Source: Calditrichota bacterium
GTDB lineage: Bacteria; Electryoneota; RPQS01
Reading direction: 5' to 3'
DNA: 64,000 nucleotides
NCBI GenBank assembly: GCA_020637445.1
Contig: JACJVZ010000004.1
Location: forward strand, 80,118-144,117
Positions 41,951 through 49,623 of this stretch are shown here, piece after piece. The notes beneath the pieces were generated by a model, which saw only the letters and a list, made by a program, of their open reading frames with translations, ran no database searches and had not been told where the DNA came from. Position 1 is the first letter of the stretch; each line of letters opens with the position of its first letter. The position numbers and the translations under genes are program-made.

Positions 41951-42760
41951 ATGAGATTCGCAAAATATCACGGGTTGGGAAACGATTTTTTATTGTTTGA
42001 CGAAAAGGACGGAGTGACTCCGGCTGAATTTACGTCTGAAAGGGTGCGGAGTTTGTGCCACCGTCAGACGGGTGTGGGAGCTGATGGGATACTTTTGAGA
42101 ACAAAGAGTGACAAAGCCACGCACAAGATGTGGCTTTGGAATGCGGACGGATCGAGCGCGGAAATTTCAGGTAACGGGCTCAGGTGTTTTGTGTTGTTCT
42201 TGGAAGACCGTGGGTACGAGGTCGCAAAGGAATTTGAAGTGGAAACGGGCGGCGGAGTTTTGAAAGCGAGGAGTGTTGGTGACCATGTCATCGAAACGAC
42301 GATGCCCGTTCCGAATTTTGCGAGGTCCGGCGCGCCGGAGATGCTCAAGCTCACGTCGCTTGATCAGACATTTGACGTGCTCTCTGTGAATGTGGGAAAT
42401 CCGCACGGGGTGATCTTTGGAGAGCAGCGCGACATACCGTTTGCAGAGAAATACGGACCGAGTTTGGAAAAAAATCCGGCGTTTCCGCAGGGTGCGAATA
42501 TCGAGTTTGTGAATGTGATGAGTAAGGACTCGTGCAATCTGGTGGTGTGGGAGCGCGGCGCGGGGATTACGCTTGCCTGCGGATCGGGAAGTGTGGCGAC
42601 GGCGTGCGCGGGTTGCGCGCTCGGACATTTTGAGTTTGATAAAGCGATCGCGGTGCATCAGCCCGGCGGGGCGCTGCATATTACGGTGGCGCGAGAGTTT
42701 CGGGAGATTCGGCAGAGGAGTATTGCTGAGAGGGTGTTTGAGGGAGTTGCTTTGGGATGA
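41951..42760 (+). CDS. dapF: Diaminopimelate epimerase
   Basis: A 269-residue enzyme with the two catalytic cysteines: Cys79 in EISGNGLRCF and Cys210 in LACGSGSVA. Other family marks are KYHGLGNDF at the start, TGVGADGIL and NVGNPHGVIF. It interconverts LL- and meso-diaminopimelate for lysine and peptidoglycan synthesis. The probable LL-DAP aminotransferase (DapL-like) is 1.2 kb downstream on the same strand, which together imply the DapL pathway in this organism. Length is normal for the family. Confidence 0.95.
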   Translation: MRFAKYHGLGNDFLLFDEKDGVTPAEFTSERVRSLCHRQTGVGADGILLRTKSDKATHKMWLWNADGSSAEISGNGLRCFVLFLEDRGYEVAKEFEVETGGGVLKARSVGDHVIETTMPVPNFARSGAPEMLKLTSLDQTFDVLSVNVGNPHGVIFGEQRDIPFAEKYGPSLEKNPAFPQGANIEFVNVMSKDSCNLVVWERGAGITLACGSGSVATACAGCALGHFEFDKAIAVHQPGGALHITVAREFREIRQRSIAERVFEGVALG

Positions 42761-42887
42761 GGGATGGGGGATGGGGGATGGAAACAAACCGCAGACTACT
42801 CCAACAAACTTAAGCGCATTGTCATCCTGAAGCCGCTGCGGCTGAAGGATATTGTTGCGTGGGTTTGCATCTTAAGGGGATACGAAT

Positions 42888-43482
42888 ATGGATTCAACTT
42901 GTTGCAACTTTTTCAGCGATAGCACGGGGTTATATTTTTATAGCGCTGTGTTTCAGGGGAATATGGCGTTGCTGGCGCTGCTTGGTGTGTTCATTGTTTT
43001 GCGATTTCAACGATTTGAGTCGATTCGGGATGACGTAGATTCATTCTACTTAAGCGCGATGAAAAGCGCCTTTAAGATTGTTGAGTCAATGATCAAAGAA
43101 AAGGTCCCCACTCTGGACTTAAAACCTCTTCAATGCGAGGCTAAGAGTGCAGTCTATAGGAAGCAAAATGAATACAGACTAAACTGGCAACGTCAACTCG
43201 ATGAGGAACGGACAAGGTTTTTAAAGAAGGCAATGAAACCAATTTGGATCACGAGCACTACGTCATTACACTCATTGTTTCTACTTACAGTATCACATTT
43301 CATTCATAAAATTCACGACAATAGAAGGGCTGTTTCTGTTAGTTATTCTTGTTCTTTCGATTGCTTCGCTTTGCCTCAGTATTCGTTTTGTGCGAGAGGC
43401 CGTAACTAAGGACAAGAATGGACTTGCAGACTTTCAGAACAAACGAATCGAGTTTATGCTCTCATCTGCGTCAGAAGAGTGA
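42888..43482 (+). pseudogene. Two-helix membrane protein gene with frameshift
   Basis: The ATG at 42888 opens a frame for MDSTCCNFFSD..., with a first transmembrane helix (MALLALLGVFIVLRF) and a charged middle region. The frame then runs into non-membrane sequence and stops at 43409. A +1 shift near 43290-43320 restores a second helix (GLFLLVILVLSIASLCLSI) and a hydrophilic tail ending ASEE at 43482. Sequence between may hold one or more indels. Family unknown. It lies between dapF and the aminotransferase and next to tandem repeats. It could be a decayed gene or an assembly error. Confidence 0.65.
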
Positions 43483-43889
43483 TACAGATTCCGGCGGGGA
43501 ACCGCGCTGACGCGCTTAATCCCCGCTCGGCGAAATTGGTGATTAGCGTTTTAGATTCTCGGGTTTGCTACAAGATCCTTCACTACGTTCAGGATGACAA
43601 AGCGCCTTAAGCGGTCGACTAGCGTTCTACATTTTCGGGTTCGCTACAAGATCCTTCACTGCGTTCAGGATGACAAAGCGCCTTAAGTGGTCGATTAGCG
43701 TTTTACATTTTCGGGTTCGCTACAAGATCCTTCACTGCGTTCAGGATGACAAAGCGCCTTAAGTGGTCGATTAGCGTTCTACATTTTCGGGTTCGCTATA
43801 AGATCCTTCACTGCGTTCAGGATGACAAAGCGTCGAGAATTGTCGAATACACTTGAGAATTGTGGTTCGCTTGAAAAGGTCCCTACGGG
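43483..43889. repeat. Repeat-filled gap with CCGCTCGG module
   Basis: 43483-43540 is an inverted copy of the GATTCCGGCGGGGAACCGCG...CCCCGCTCGGCGAAATTGG module, followed by the tandem array listed separately and by a TAGGGATGACAG-type end at 43855-43895. No gene is seen. Confidence 0.75.
43541..43844 (+). repeat. Tandem array of four 76-bp repeats
   Basis: Units at 43541-43616, 43617-43692, 43693-43768 and 43769-43844 (last one diverged at its end). Each contains GGTTCGCTACAAGATCC, TTCACTGCGTTCAGGATGAC and AAAGCGCCTTAAGTGGTC. The core is the dispersed GATCCTTCAC...TCAGGATGACA element seen elsewhere; units 2 and 3 are almost identical, so the array is recent. Confidence 0.9.
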
Positions 43890-43994
43890 ATGACAGAGCG
43901 TTTTGCGTGCTTGGGGATGCGACGGCCGGAGGCCGACGGTAGTAAGACGGGGCAAGCGGTAGTATTGTTTGAAATAGAAAATAGAAAAAGAACA

Positions 43995-45134
43995 TTGTCA
44001 GCACCAGCTACGCGATTAACACGATTACCAGAATACCTGTTTGCCGATCTTGAGAAGAAGATTGCGGCGAAGCAGGCTGCCGGACGGGATGTGATCAATT
44101 TGGGGATCGGTGATCCTGATTTGATGCCGCCGGATTCATTTACGAAAAGTTTGCAGGCGCACGCCGCTGATCCTGACGCGCATTTTTATTCATCGTCGCG
44201 CGGCGATGCGGGTGTGCGCAAGGTGATCGCAAAGTATTTCAAAGGGCGCTTTGGAGTCGAGCTTGATCCGGATACGCAGATTTGTGTCGTGTTGGGAGGG
44301 AAGGAAGGACTTTCTTCTCTTGGGCGCGCGTTTGTGAATCCGGGGGATAGTGTGGCGTGTCCGTCGCCTGCCTATCCGGTGTACGCGCAGGGTGTGGCGA
44401 TGCTCTGCGACGGCAATGTGAAGACGATGCCGCTTTTGCAGGAAAACGGATTTTTGCCGGATTTGAATTTGGCGGAAGACTCGAAGATGCTCTTCTGCAA
44501 CTATCCGAATAATCCCACGGGCGCGATTGCGACGGAGTTTTTTTGGCAGAGCTTGCAGGATTTCGCCGATACGCATCCTGAGACCGTCGTGTGTCACGAT
44601 CATGCGTACAGTGAAATGACGTTTGGAGACTACGTCGCGCCTTCATTCTTGCAATACACGGAAAACGCGGTGGAGATGCACTCTCTGTCGAAGGTGTTTA
44701 ACGCGACGGGATTCCGGATCGGGTTTTGCGTGGGGCGCGCGGATTTGATTTCGGCGCTTGTCAAGGCTAAGTCGCAAATCGATTCGGGCGCGCCGTTGAT
44801 GATTCAGAGAGCGATGGCCGACGGACTTGCGGGCTATCGCGGCACGGAACCGCCGAAAGAAGTTATGGAGATTCGCAAGATTTACGGCGAGCGGCGGGCG
44901 TATGCGGAGAAGGCTCTGCGCGAGATCGGGCTTGACGTGATCGAAAGTCCGGCGACGTTTTATGTTTGGGCGAAAGTCGGCGAAGACGAACTGCCGTTTG
45001 TGCAGAAGGCGCTCGACGTCGATGTTGTTGTGACACCGGGGCGCGGATTCGGCAAAGAAGGGACCGGGTATATTCGATTAGCGCTGACGCAATCGCTCGA
45101 GCGGATTAAGCTCGCGATGCAAAGGCTGGGGTAG
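43995..45134 (+). CDS. LL-diaminopimelate aminotransferase-like (DapL/class I aminotransferase)
   Basis: A PLP aminotransferase of about 380 residues from a TTG at 43995. The frame stays open back to 43890, but that part is encoded by the dispersed repeat and has no family similarity, so the start is uncertain. Recognisable pieces: RLPEYLFADLEKK, INLGIGDPDLMPP, FCNYPNNPTGA, HDHAYSEMTF, the PLP-lysine motif SLSKVFNATGFRIG and IRLALTQ. This matches DapL and related LL-DAP aminotransferases, which convert tetrahydrodipicolinate to LL-diaminopimelate. The upstream dapF supports that role, though other aromatic or methionine aminotransferases look similar. Confidence 0.82.
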   Translation: MSAPATRLTRLPEYLFADLEKKIAAKQAAGRDVINLGIGDPDLMPPDSFTKSLQAHAADPDAHFYSSSRGDAGVRKVIAKYFKGRFGVELDPDTQICVVLGGKEGLSSLGRAFVNPGDSVACPSPAYPVYAQGVAMLCDGNVKTMPLLQENGFLPDLNLAEDSKMLFCNYPNNPTGAIATEFFWQSLQDFADTHPETVVCHDHAYSEMTFGDYVAPSFLQYTENAVEMHSLSKVFNATGFRIGFCVGRADLISALVKAKSQIDSGAPLMIQRAMADGLAGYRGTEPPKEVMEIRKIYGERRAYAEKALREIGLDVIESPATFYVWAKVGEDELPFVQKALDVDVVVTPGRGFGKEGTGYIRLALTQSLERIKLAMQRLG

Positions 45135-45333
45135 AAGAAAATATGAAATATGAAGTCAGAAATATGAACGCAGACTCGCTATCTTGGACTCTCACGTGCG
45201 GGCTTTGGATTGTTGGTATCGCTACAAGATCCTTCACTACGCCGCGCTTCGTTCAGGATGACAATGCGCTTTGACAAACAAATGTATAGCAACATGAATC
45301 ATCCTTCATCCTTCATCCTTCATATTTTGCATC
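45135..45333. repeat. Intergenic repeat modules
   Basis: AATATGAAATATGAAGTC simple repeats (45145-45175), a TACAAGATCCTTCACTACG...TCAGGATGACA element (45222-45265) and a CATCCTTCATCC tract (45300-45326). No gene is seen. Confidence 0.65.
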
Positions 45334-46038
45334 GTGGCAGATAGATTTCGACAAATAGTTAGCGGACGTCCCGTCATATTAGGTCATCGCGGATCGCCGC
45401 GCGGAGCGGCGGAGAACACGATTGCATCGTTTTTGTTGGCGCTCGAAGAAGGCGCGGACGGCGTGGAGCTTGACGTACAGTTTACGTCGGACGGCGTGCC
45501 GGTGGTTTTTCACGACGAAGAATTTTCGACGGGCGAGAAGATCGGCGAACTTTCCTATGCGGACATGCGGGAAGTGGCACACGGGTTGATGGCGCATGTG
45601 CATACGCTCGAAGAAGTTTTGCGCGAACTCTCGGGGAAAGGTTTCGTGAATATCGAAATCAAAGTGCCGGGACATGAATCGCAGGTGCTTGAGATTGCGC
45701 GGAGAACGATGACGAAGGACACATTTTTGTTCTCGAGTTTTCTTCCGGACGTCGTGGCGACGTACCGCACGCTCGCGCCGGACGTTCCGTCCATTTGGAT
45801 TGTGGCGGAACACATGACCTTGGAGACGGCGCTTCAAGTGGTGGAGGAATCGGGCGCACGGGGGATCGCATATTTGCATTCGCTGATCACACCGGAACTT
45901 GCGGGATTTTTCAAGATTCACAACGTGCCGCTGTTCACGTGGACTGTAAATGATCCTGCGGAAGCGAAACGGTTGATCGAGATCGGCGTCGCGGGAATCA
46001 TCACCGACGAACCGCAACGGATACTCGGCGCGCTGTGA
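45334..46038 (+). CDS. Glycerophosphodiester phosphodiesterase
   Basis: A 234-residue GDPD enzyme with GTG start. It has VILGHRGSPRGAAENTIAS, the catalytic HRG pair, EEGADGVELDVQFTSDGVPVVFHD (metal Glu/Asp and His), and NIEIKVPG, FSSF and FTWTVND, all in family order. It hydrolyses glycerophosphodiesters to sn-glycerol-3-phosphate and an alcohol. No signal peptide is present, so it is probably cytoplasmic. Its stop overlaps the start of the ATP-grasp gene by GTGA, so the two are translationally coupled. Confidence 0.92.
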   Translation: MADRFRQIVSGRPVILGHRGSPRGAAENTIASFLLALEEGADGVELDVQFTSDGVPVVFHDEEFSTGEKIGELSYADMREVAHGLMAHVHTLEEVLRELSGKGFVNIEIKVPGHESQVLEIARRTMTKDTFLFSSFLPDVVATYRTLAPDVPSIWIVAEHMTLETALQVVEESGARGIAYLHSLITPELAGFFKIHNVPLFTWTVNDPAEAKRLIEIGVAGIITDEPQRILGAL

Positions 46039-46874
46039 TCGGACTTGCGACGAGCAGCGACTTTCCGGAACTTTCGGGCGGCGAAAAACTTTTGCACGAC
46101 GCACTCTCCAAGCGCGGTGAATGCAAAATTGTCGTGTGGGATGATCCTGCGGAAGCGTGGCGCGAATGTGAGTCGATTATTGTGCGCTGCACGTGGGACT
46201 ATAGTTATCGCGTGCTCGAGTTTTGGACGTGGATTGACCGCGTTGAAGCGGCGGGGATCACACTTTACAATTCTCCGAACGTGCTCAGGTGGAACAGCGA
46301 CAAGCGTTATCTGAGAGATTTGGAAATGCGGGGCGTCAAGGTTGTGGAGACGACGTGGATTCCGCGCGCGAAGATGACTGTTGAGAGTATGCGGGAGCTT
46401 GTGCGCGGGCCGAGCGTGATCAAGCCGGTGATTTCTGCGGGTGCGTATGATACGCTGCGTGTGTCGCCGGAGAATGCCGAAGAGGTTGCGGCAAGTTTAC
46501 TTGAGCTGAATCAGAGTAAAGGGTTTATGCTGCAGCCGTTTGTCGAGGAGGTGCAGTCACCCGGAGAATACTCGCTGATCTATTTCGACAAAGAATTTTC
46601 GCACGCGGTGTTGAAAACTCCGCAGGCGGGAGATTTTCGGGTGCAGCCGCGCTACGGGGGTGAGCAGGGTGCGGCGCAAGTGGAAGCGGAGATTATCGCG
46701 CAAGGAAGAAAGATTCTCGACGCAGTGCCGTATGACGACCGCTTGCTCTATGCGCGGGTGGACGGCGTGATTCGCGGCGGGGAATTCTTGCTCATGGAAC
46801 TTGAGTTGATTGAGCCGTATTTGTTTCTCGAATTTGGAAAAAACGCTGGCGCGAAACTTGCGTCCCTTCTGTAG
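46035..46874 (+). CDS. ATP-grasp domain protein (RimK/glutathione-synthetase-like)
   Basis: A 279-residue protein with GTG start overlapping the upstream stop by four bases. It opens MIGLATSSDFPELSGGEKLL and has the ATP-grasp pattern: SIIVRCTWDYSYR, NSDKRYLRDLEMRGVKV, PSVIKPVISAGAYDT (ATP loop), GFMLQPFVEEVQSPGEYSLIYF and YARVDGVIRGGEFLLMELELIEPYLF with the metal-binding Glu-x-Glu pair. This family ligates carboxylates to amines or thiols using ATP, but its substrate is unknown. Coupling to a glycerophosphodiesterase may point to lipid headgroup metabolism, which is speculation. Confidence 0.85.
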   Translation: MIGLATSSDFPELSGGEKLLHDALSKRGECKIVVWDDPAEAWRECESIIVRCTWDYSYRVLEFWTWIDRVEAAGITLYNSPNVLRWNSDKRYLRDLEMRGVKVVETTWIPRAKMTVESMRELVRGPSVIKPVISAGAYDTLRVSPENAEEVAASLLELNQSKGFMLQPFVEEVQSPGEYSLIYFDKEFSHAVLKTPQAGDFRVQPRYGGEQGAAQVEAEIIAQGRKILDAVPYDDRLLYARVDGVIRGGEFLLMELELIEPYLFLEFGKNAGAKLASLL

Positions 46875-46901
46875 TTTACTTTCATAAAAACCATACATAC
46901 C

Positions 46902-48305
46902 ATGCAAGCATCAAAACAACACAATCGTTTGAATGACATTACCGAGGCGATTGGCAATACGCCGCTCGTTCGGTTGAACAAGATCGGAAAAGGGATGGGC
47001 TCGGAGATTTGGGTAAAGTGCGAACATCTGAATCCTTCGGGCTCAATTAAGGACCGGATCGCGATTTACATGATCGAAAAGGCGGCGCGGGATGGCGAAC
47101 TCAAGCCGGGCGGACTGATCGTGGAGAACACGAGCGGGAATACCGGGCAGGGTGTGGCGATGGTGGCTGCGGTAAAAGGATTTCGCTGTATCTTCACGAT
47201 GCCGGATAAGATGTCGCAGGAAAAAGCCGACGGAATGAAGGCATACGGCGCGAAGGTGGTGGTGACGCCGACGAACGTTCCGGCGGAATCGCCGCAGAGT
47301 TATTACGAGACTGCGAAGCGGATTCACAGCGAAACACCGGGAAGTTATTATGTCAACCAATATCACAATCCGATAAACACGGAAGCGCATTACCATTTGA
47401 CCGGCAAGGAAATTTGGGAACAGACGGAAGGTCAGGTCACTCACGTCGTCGCGGGCGTGGGTACATTCGGGACATTCGCGGGGATCGCGAAATATCTTAA
47501 GGAAAAGAACCCGAACGTCAAATGTATCGCGGTTGATCCGATGGGATCGGTGTTTTACAGTTTGTGGAAGACGGGTAAAATGGACGAACCGTTTGTCTAT
47601 AAGGTCGAAGGCATGGGCGAAGATATGGTGACGGGCAACATGGACTTGTCACTTGTCGACGATATGATTCAGGTGGACGATCACATGTGCTTTTCGAACG
47701 CGCGCAGAATGTGCCGCGAAGAAGGCATCATGGCGGGCGGTTCGTCGGGCGGCGCGGTGTACGCGGCGTTGGAAGTTGCGAAGACGGCGCCGGAGGGAAG
47801 CGTGATCGTGACGATTTTGCCGGACAGCGGCTCACGCTATCTTTCGAAGATGTACAACGACGAGTGGATGCGCGACAACGACCTCTTGCGCGAGCCTGCG
47901 AAGCTGGGGACTGTGCGTGACTTGTTGGACGCGCGGCCGCCGCAATCGCTGATTCACGCGCGGGGCGACGAAAAAGTCGGTGACGTCATTTCGCACATGA
48001 AGTCTTACGGAATTTCGCAGCTGCCGGTGGTGAGCGGCGACAAAGTTTTGGGACTTATCCACGAAGCGGACTTGCTGAAGTTTTTGCTGGCGGGGATCGG
48101 CACGGCCCATTCGAGTATCGAGCCGATTGTGCAAGGAGATTTTCCGTGCGTGACCGACGACGAAAGTCTCGACCACGTCAGTCAGATGTTTACGGGTGCG
48201 CCGTATGAAGCCGTGATGGTGATTCGCGACGACGCTCCGCGGGATATTATCACGAAAATCGATTTGATCGATTATCTTTTGCAGAAGAGTTCGGGTAAGA
48301 GCTGA
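46902..48305 (+). CDS. Cystathionine beta-synthase with CBS domain pair
   Basis: A 467-residue PLP enzyme. Residues 1-325 are the synthase fold: NTPLVRLNKI, GSIKDR with PLP Lys50, VENTSGNTGQG for the pyridine ring, GTFGT and SSGGAVY. Residues about 340-467 are two CBS domains (RDLLDARPPQSL and DDESLDHVSQMF). No N-terminal heme-binding region is present, in contrast to the human enzyme. It makes cystathionine from serine and homocysteine, or functions as a cysteine synthase homologue. CBS domains may bind adenosyl compounds as regulators. A terminator follows immediately. Confidence 0.93.
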   Translation: MQASKQHNRLNDITEAIGNTPLVRLNKIGKGMGSEIWVKCEHLNPSGSIKDRIAIYMIEKAARDGELKPGGLIVENTSGNTGQGVAMVAAVKGFRCIFTMPDKMSQEKADGMKAYGAKVVVTPTNVPAESPQSYYETAKRIHSETPGSYYVNQYHNPINTEAHYHLTGKEIWEQTEGQVTHVVAGVGTFGTFAGIAKYLKEKNPNVKCIAVDPMGSVFYSLWKTGKMDEPFVYKVEGMGEDMVTGNMDLSLVDDMIQVDDHMCFSNARRMCREEGIMAGGSSGGAVYAALEVAKTAPEGSVIVTILPDSGSRYLSKMYNDEWMRDNDLLREPAKLGTVRDLLDARPPQSLIHARGDEKVGDVISHMKSYGISQLPVVSGDKVLGLIHEADLLKFLLAGIGTAHSSIEPIVQGDFPCVTDDESLDHVSQMFTGAPYEAVMVIRDDAPRDIITKIDLIDYLLQKSSGKS

Positions 48306-48310
48306 CACTA

Positions 48311-48338
48311 AAAAGACGGCGAATGAGCCGTCTTTTTT
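48311..48338 (+). terminator. Rho-independent terminator
   Basis: AAAAGACGGC pairs with GCCGTCTTTT (48311-48320 with 48327-48336), followed by TT. Confidence 0.85.
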
Positions 48339-48340
48339 GA

Positions 48341-48392
48341 AGGATAAAGGATGAAGGATGAAGGATGAAGGATGAAGGATGAAGGATGAAGA
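48341..48392 (+). repeat. Simple tandem repeat, unit GATGAAG
   Basis: About six head-to-tail copies of the 7-bp unit. The same word recurs in shorter tracts near 21662, 30665, 45300, 52811 and 61205. Confidence 0.8.
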
Positions 48393-48428
48393 TGCACTCG
48401 ACTGGAGCTCGCTGGGGGGAGAGCGGAA

Positions 48429-49343
48429 TTAGTATTCTTCTACGACTTCGCTCATTAGTCTGTGAAAACTTTTGTAGCGGGATTCGGGGAGTGTGTTTTC
48501 GTCTAAGGCTTCTAAGACGGCGCAGTTGGGTTCGGCGATGTGCTTGCAGTTGCGGAAGCGGCAATTCTTCGCGAGCTCTTGAATTTCGGGGAAGAGCGAA
48601 GTCAGGTTTTCTTTCGTCAGTCCGTAGGGGACAAAACTTTTCATACCGGGTGTGTCGACCAGCATCGCGCGCTCGCCGTAGGGAACGAGTAATGCCGCAG
48701 TTGTGGTGTGCGTGCCTTTGCCTGACCATGTGCTGACTTCGCGGACGCGGAGTTCGAGTTCGGGAATTAGAGAGTTCAAGAGCGAACTTTTGCCGACACC
48801 AGAGTTGCCGATGATTGCACTGACGCCTTCGGAAAGAAGTTCGCGCAATGCGTCGACGCCTTGACCGGAGACGTTGCTCACCGTGAAGATCGGGAAGTCA
48901 AAGCTCTCGAAGACTTCGCGAATTTGCCGCAAACGGTCTCCCGTTTCATCCAAATCGCTTTTGGTCAAAATGAGCACGGGCGAGACTTTTCCGAAGAGAG
49001 CCGCAACTAAGAAGCGGTCAATCGCGGCGATTTTGGTCACCGGCTGGAGGAGCGACGCGACAATCAACACTCGGTCGGCGTTCGCGAACATGACTTGTTT
49101 TTCTTTGCGGAGTCCTTTGCGCAAGTAGGCATTGGCACGCTGAAGGACTTCTTCGACCGCCCATTGGCCGTTTTCGAGTTGCGCATCAACCCAATCTCCG
49201 ACCGCGACACCGCCGTCCTCGGAGTCGAAGAGTTTTCCGCGCAGCACGGCCTCGACTTGTTCGCCGGAATTAAGTCTGAGCAAACAAGTTCTGCGGGCGA
49301 TGGTGGCGACTCGGGCGTTGGCGGTGGACGGTGGAGTCAGCAT
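48429..49343 (-). CDS. rsgA: Ribosome small subunit-dependent GTPase A
   Basis: A 304-residue circularly permuted GTPase. An OB-fold N-domain (about 1-72) is followed by G4 TKSD (127-130), G1 GNSGVGKS (179-186) and G3 DTPG (230-233), in that permuted order. The C-terminal zinc site is Cys261, Cys266, His268, Cys274 (CRFRNCKHIAEPNC). It helps mature the 30S ribosomal subunit. All functional residues are present. It is divergently transcribed from the small membrane gene at 49366, with only 22 bp between starts. Confidence 0.95.
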   Translation of the reverse strand: MLTPPSTANARVATIARRTCLLRLNSGEQVEAVLRGKLFDSEDGGVAVGDWVDAQLENGQWAVEEVLQRANAYLRKGLRKEKQVMFANADRVLIVASLLQPVTKIAAIDRFLVAALFGKVSPVLILTKSDLDETGDRLRQIREVFESFDFPIFTVSNVSGQGVDALRELLSEGVSAIIGNSGVGKSSLLNSLIPELELRVREVSTWSGKGTHTTTAALLVPYGERAMLVDTPGMKSFVPYGLTKENLTSLFPEIQELAKNCRFRNCKHIAEPNCAVLEALDENTLPESRYKSFHRLMSEVVEEY

Positions 49344-49365
49344 TTAGAATTGAAATGACGAGGCG

Positions 49366-49623
49366 ATGATAACAGGGTACAAAAACGACCGTAACAGGGC
49401 ATTCTTAAAAGCGCGGAGACTCGTGCGAACCGTGATAGGGTTCAGCGTGCTTGCGGTCGGCGTGCTCTTGATCGTGCTTCCTGGTCCGGCGGTTGTTGTC
49501 ATACCGATCGGTTTGGCGATTCTCGCGAGCGAGTACACGTGGGCGAGAAAGTATCTGAATAAATTCAAGGAAGGCGGCGAAAAGATCAGCGCGATACTTT
49601 TCAAACGGAGCAAAACGAATTAG
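49366..49623 (+). CDS. PGPGW-family small transmembrane protein
   Basis: An 85-residue protein with a basic N-terminus and two closely spaced hydrophobic helices joined by the motif LPGPAVVVIPIGLAILASE, followed by a charged tail rich in Lys. LPGP with a following ILASE...W matches the PGPGW family of unknown function. It lies divergent to rsgA and its stop overlaps the end of the convergent antiporter gene. Function unknown. Confidence 0.8.
   Translation: MITGYKNDRNRAFLKARRLVRTVIGFSVLAVGVLLIVLPGPAVVVIPIGLAILASEYTWARKYLNKFKEGGEKISAILFKRSKTN

Noticed and set aside
43483..43889. Tandem array considered as a CRISPR
   Set aside because: The 76-bp units adjoin without unique spacers, so there is no repeat-spacer structure.
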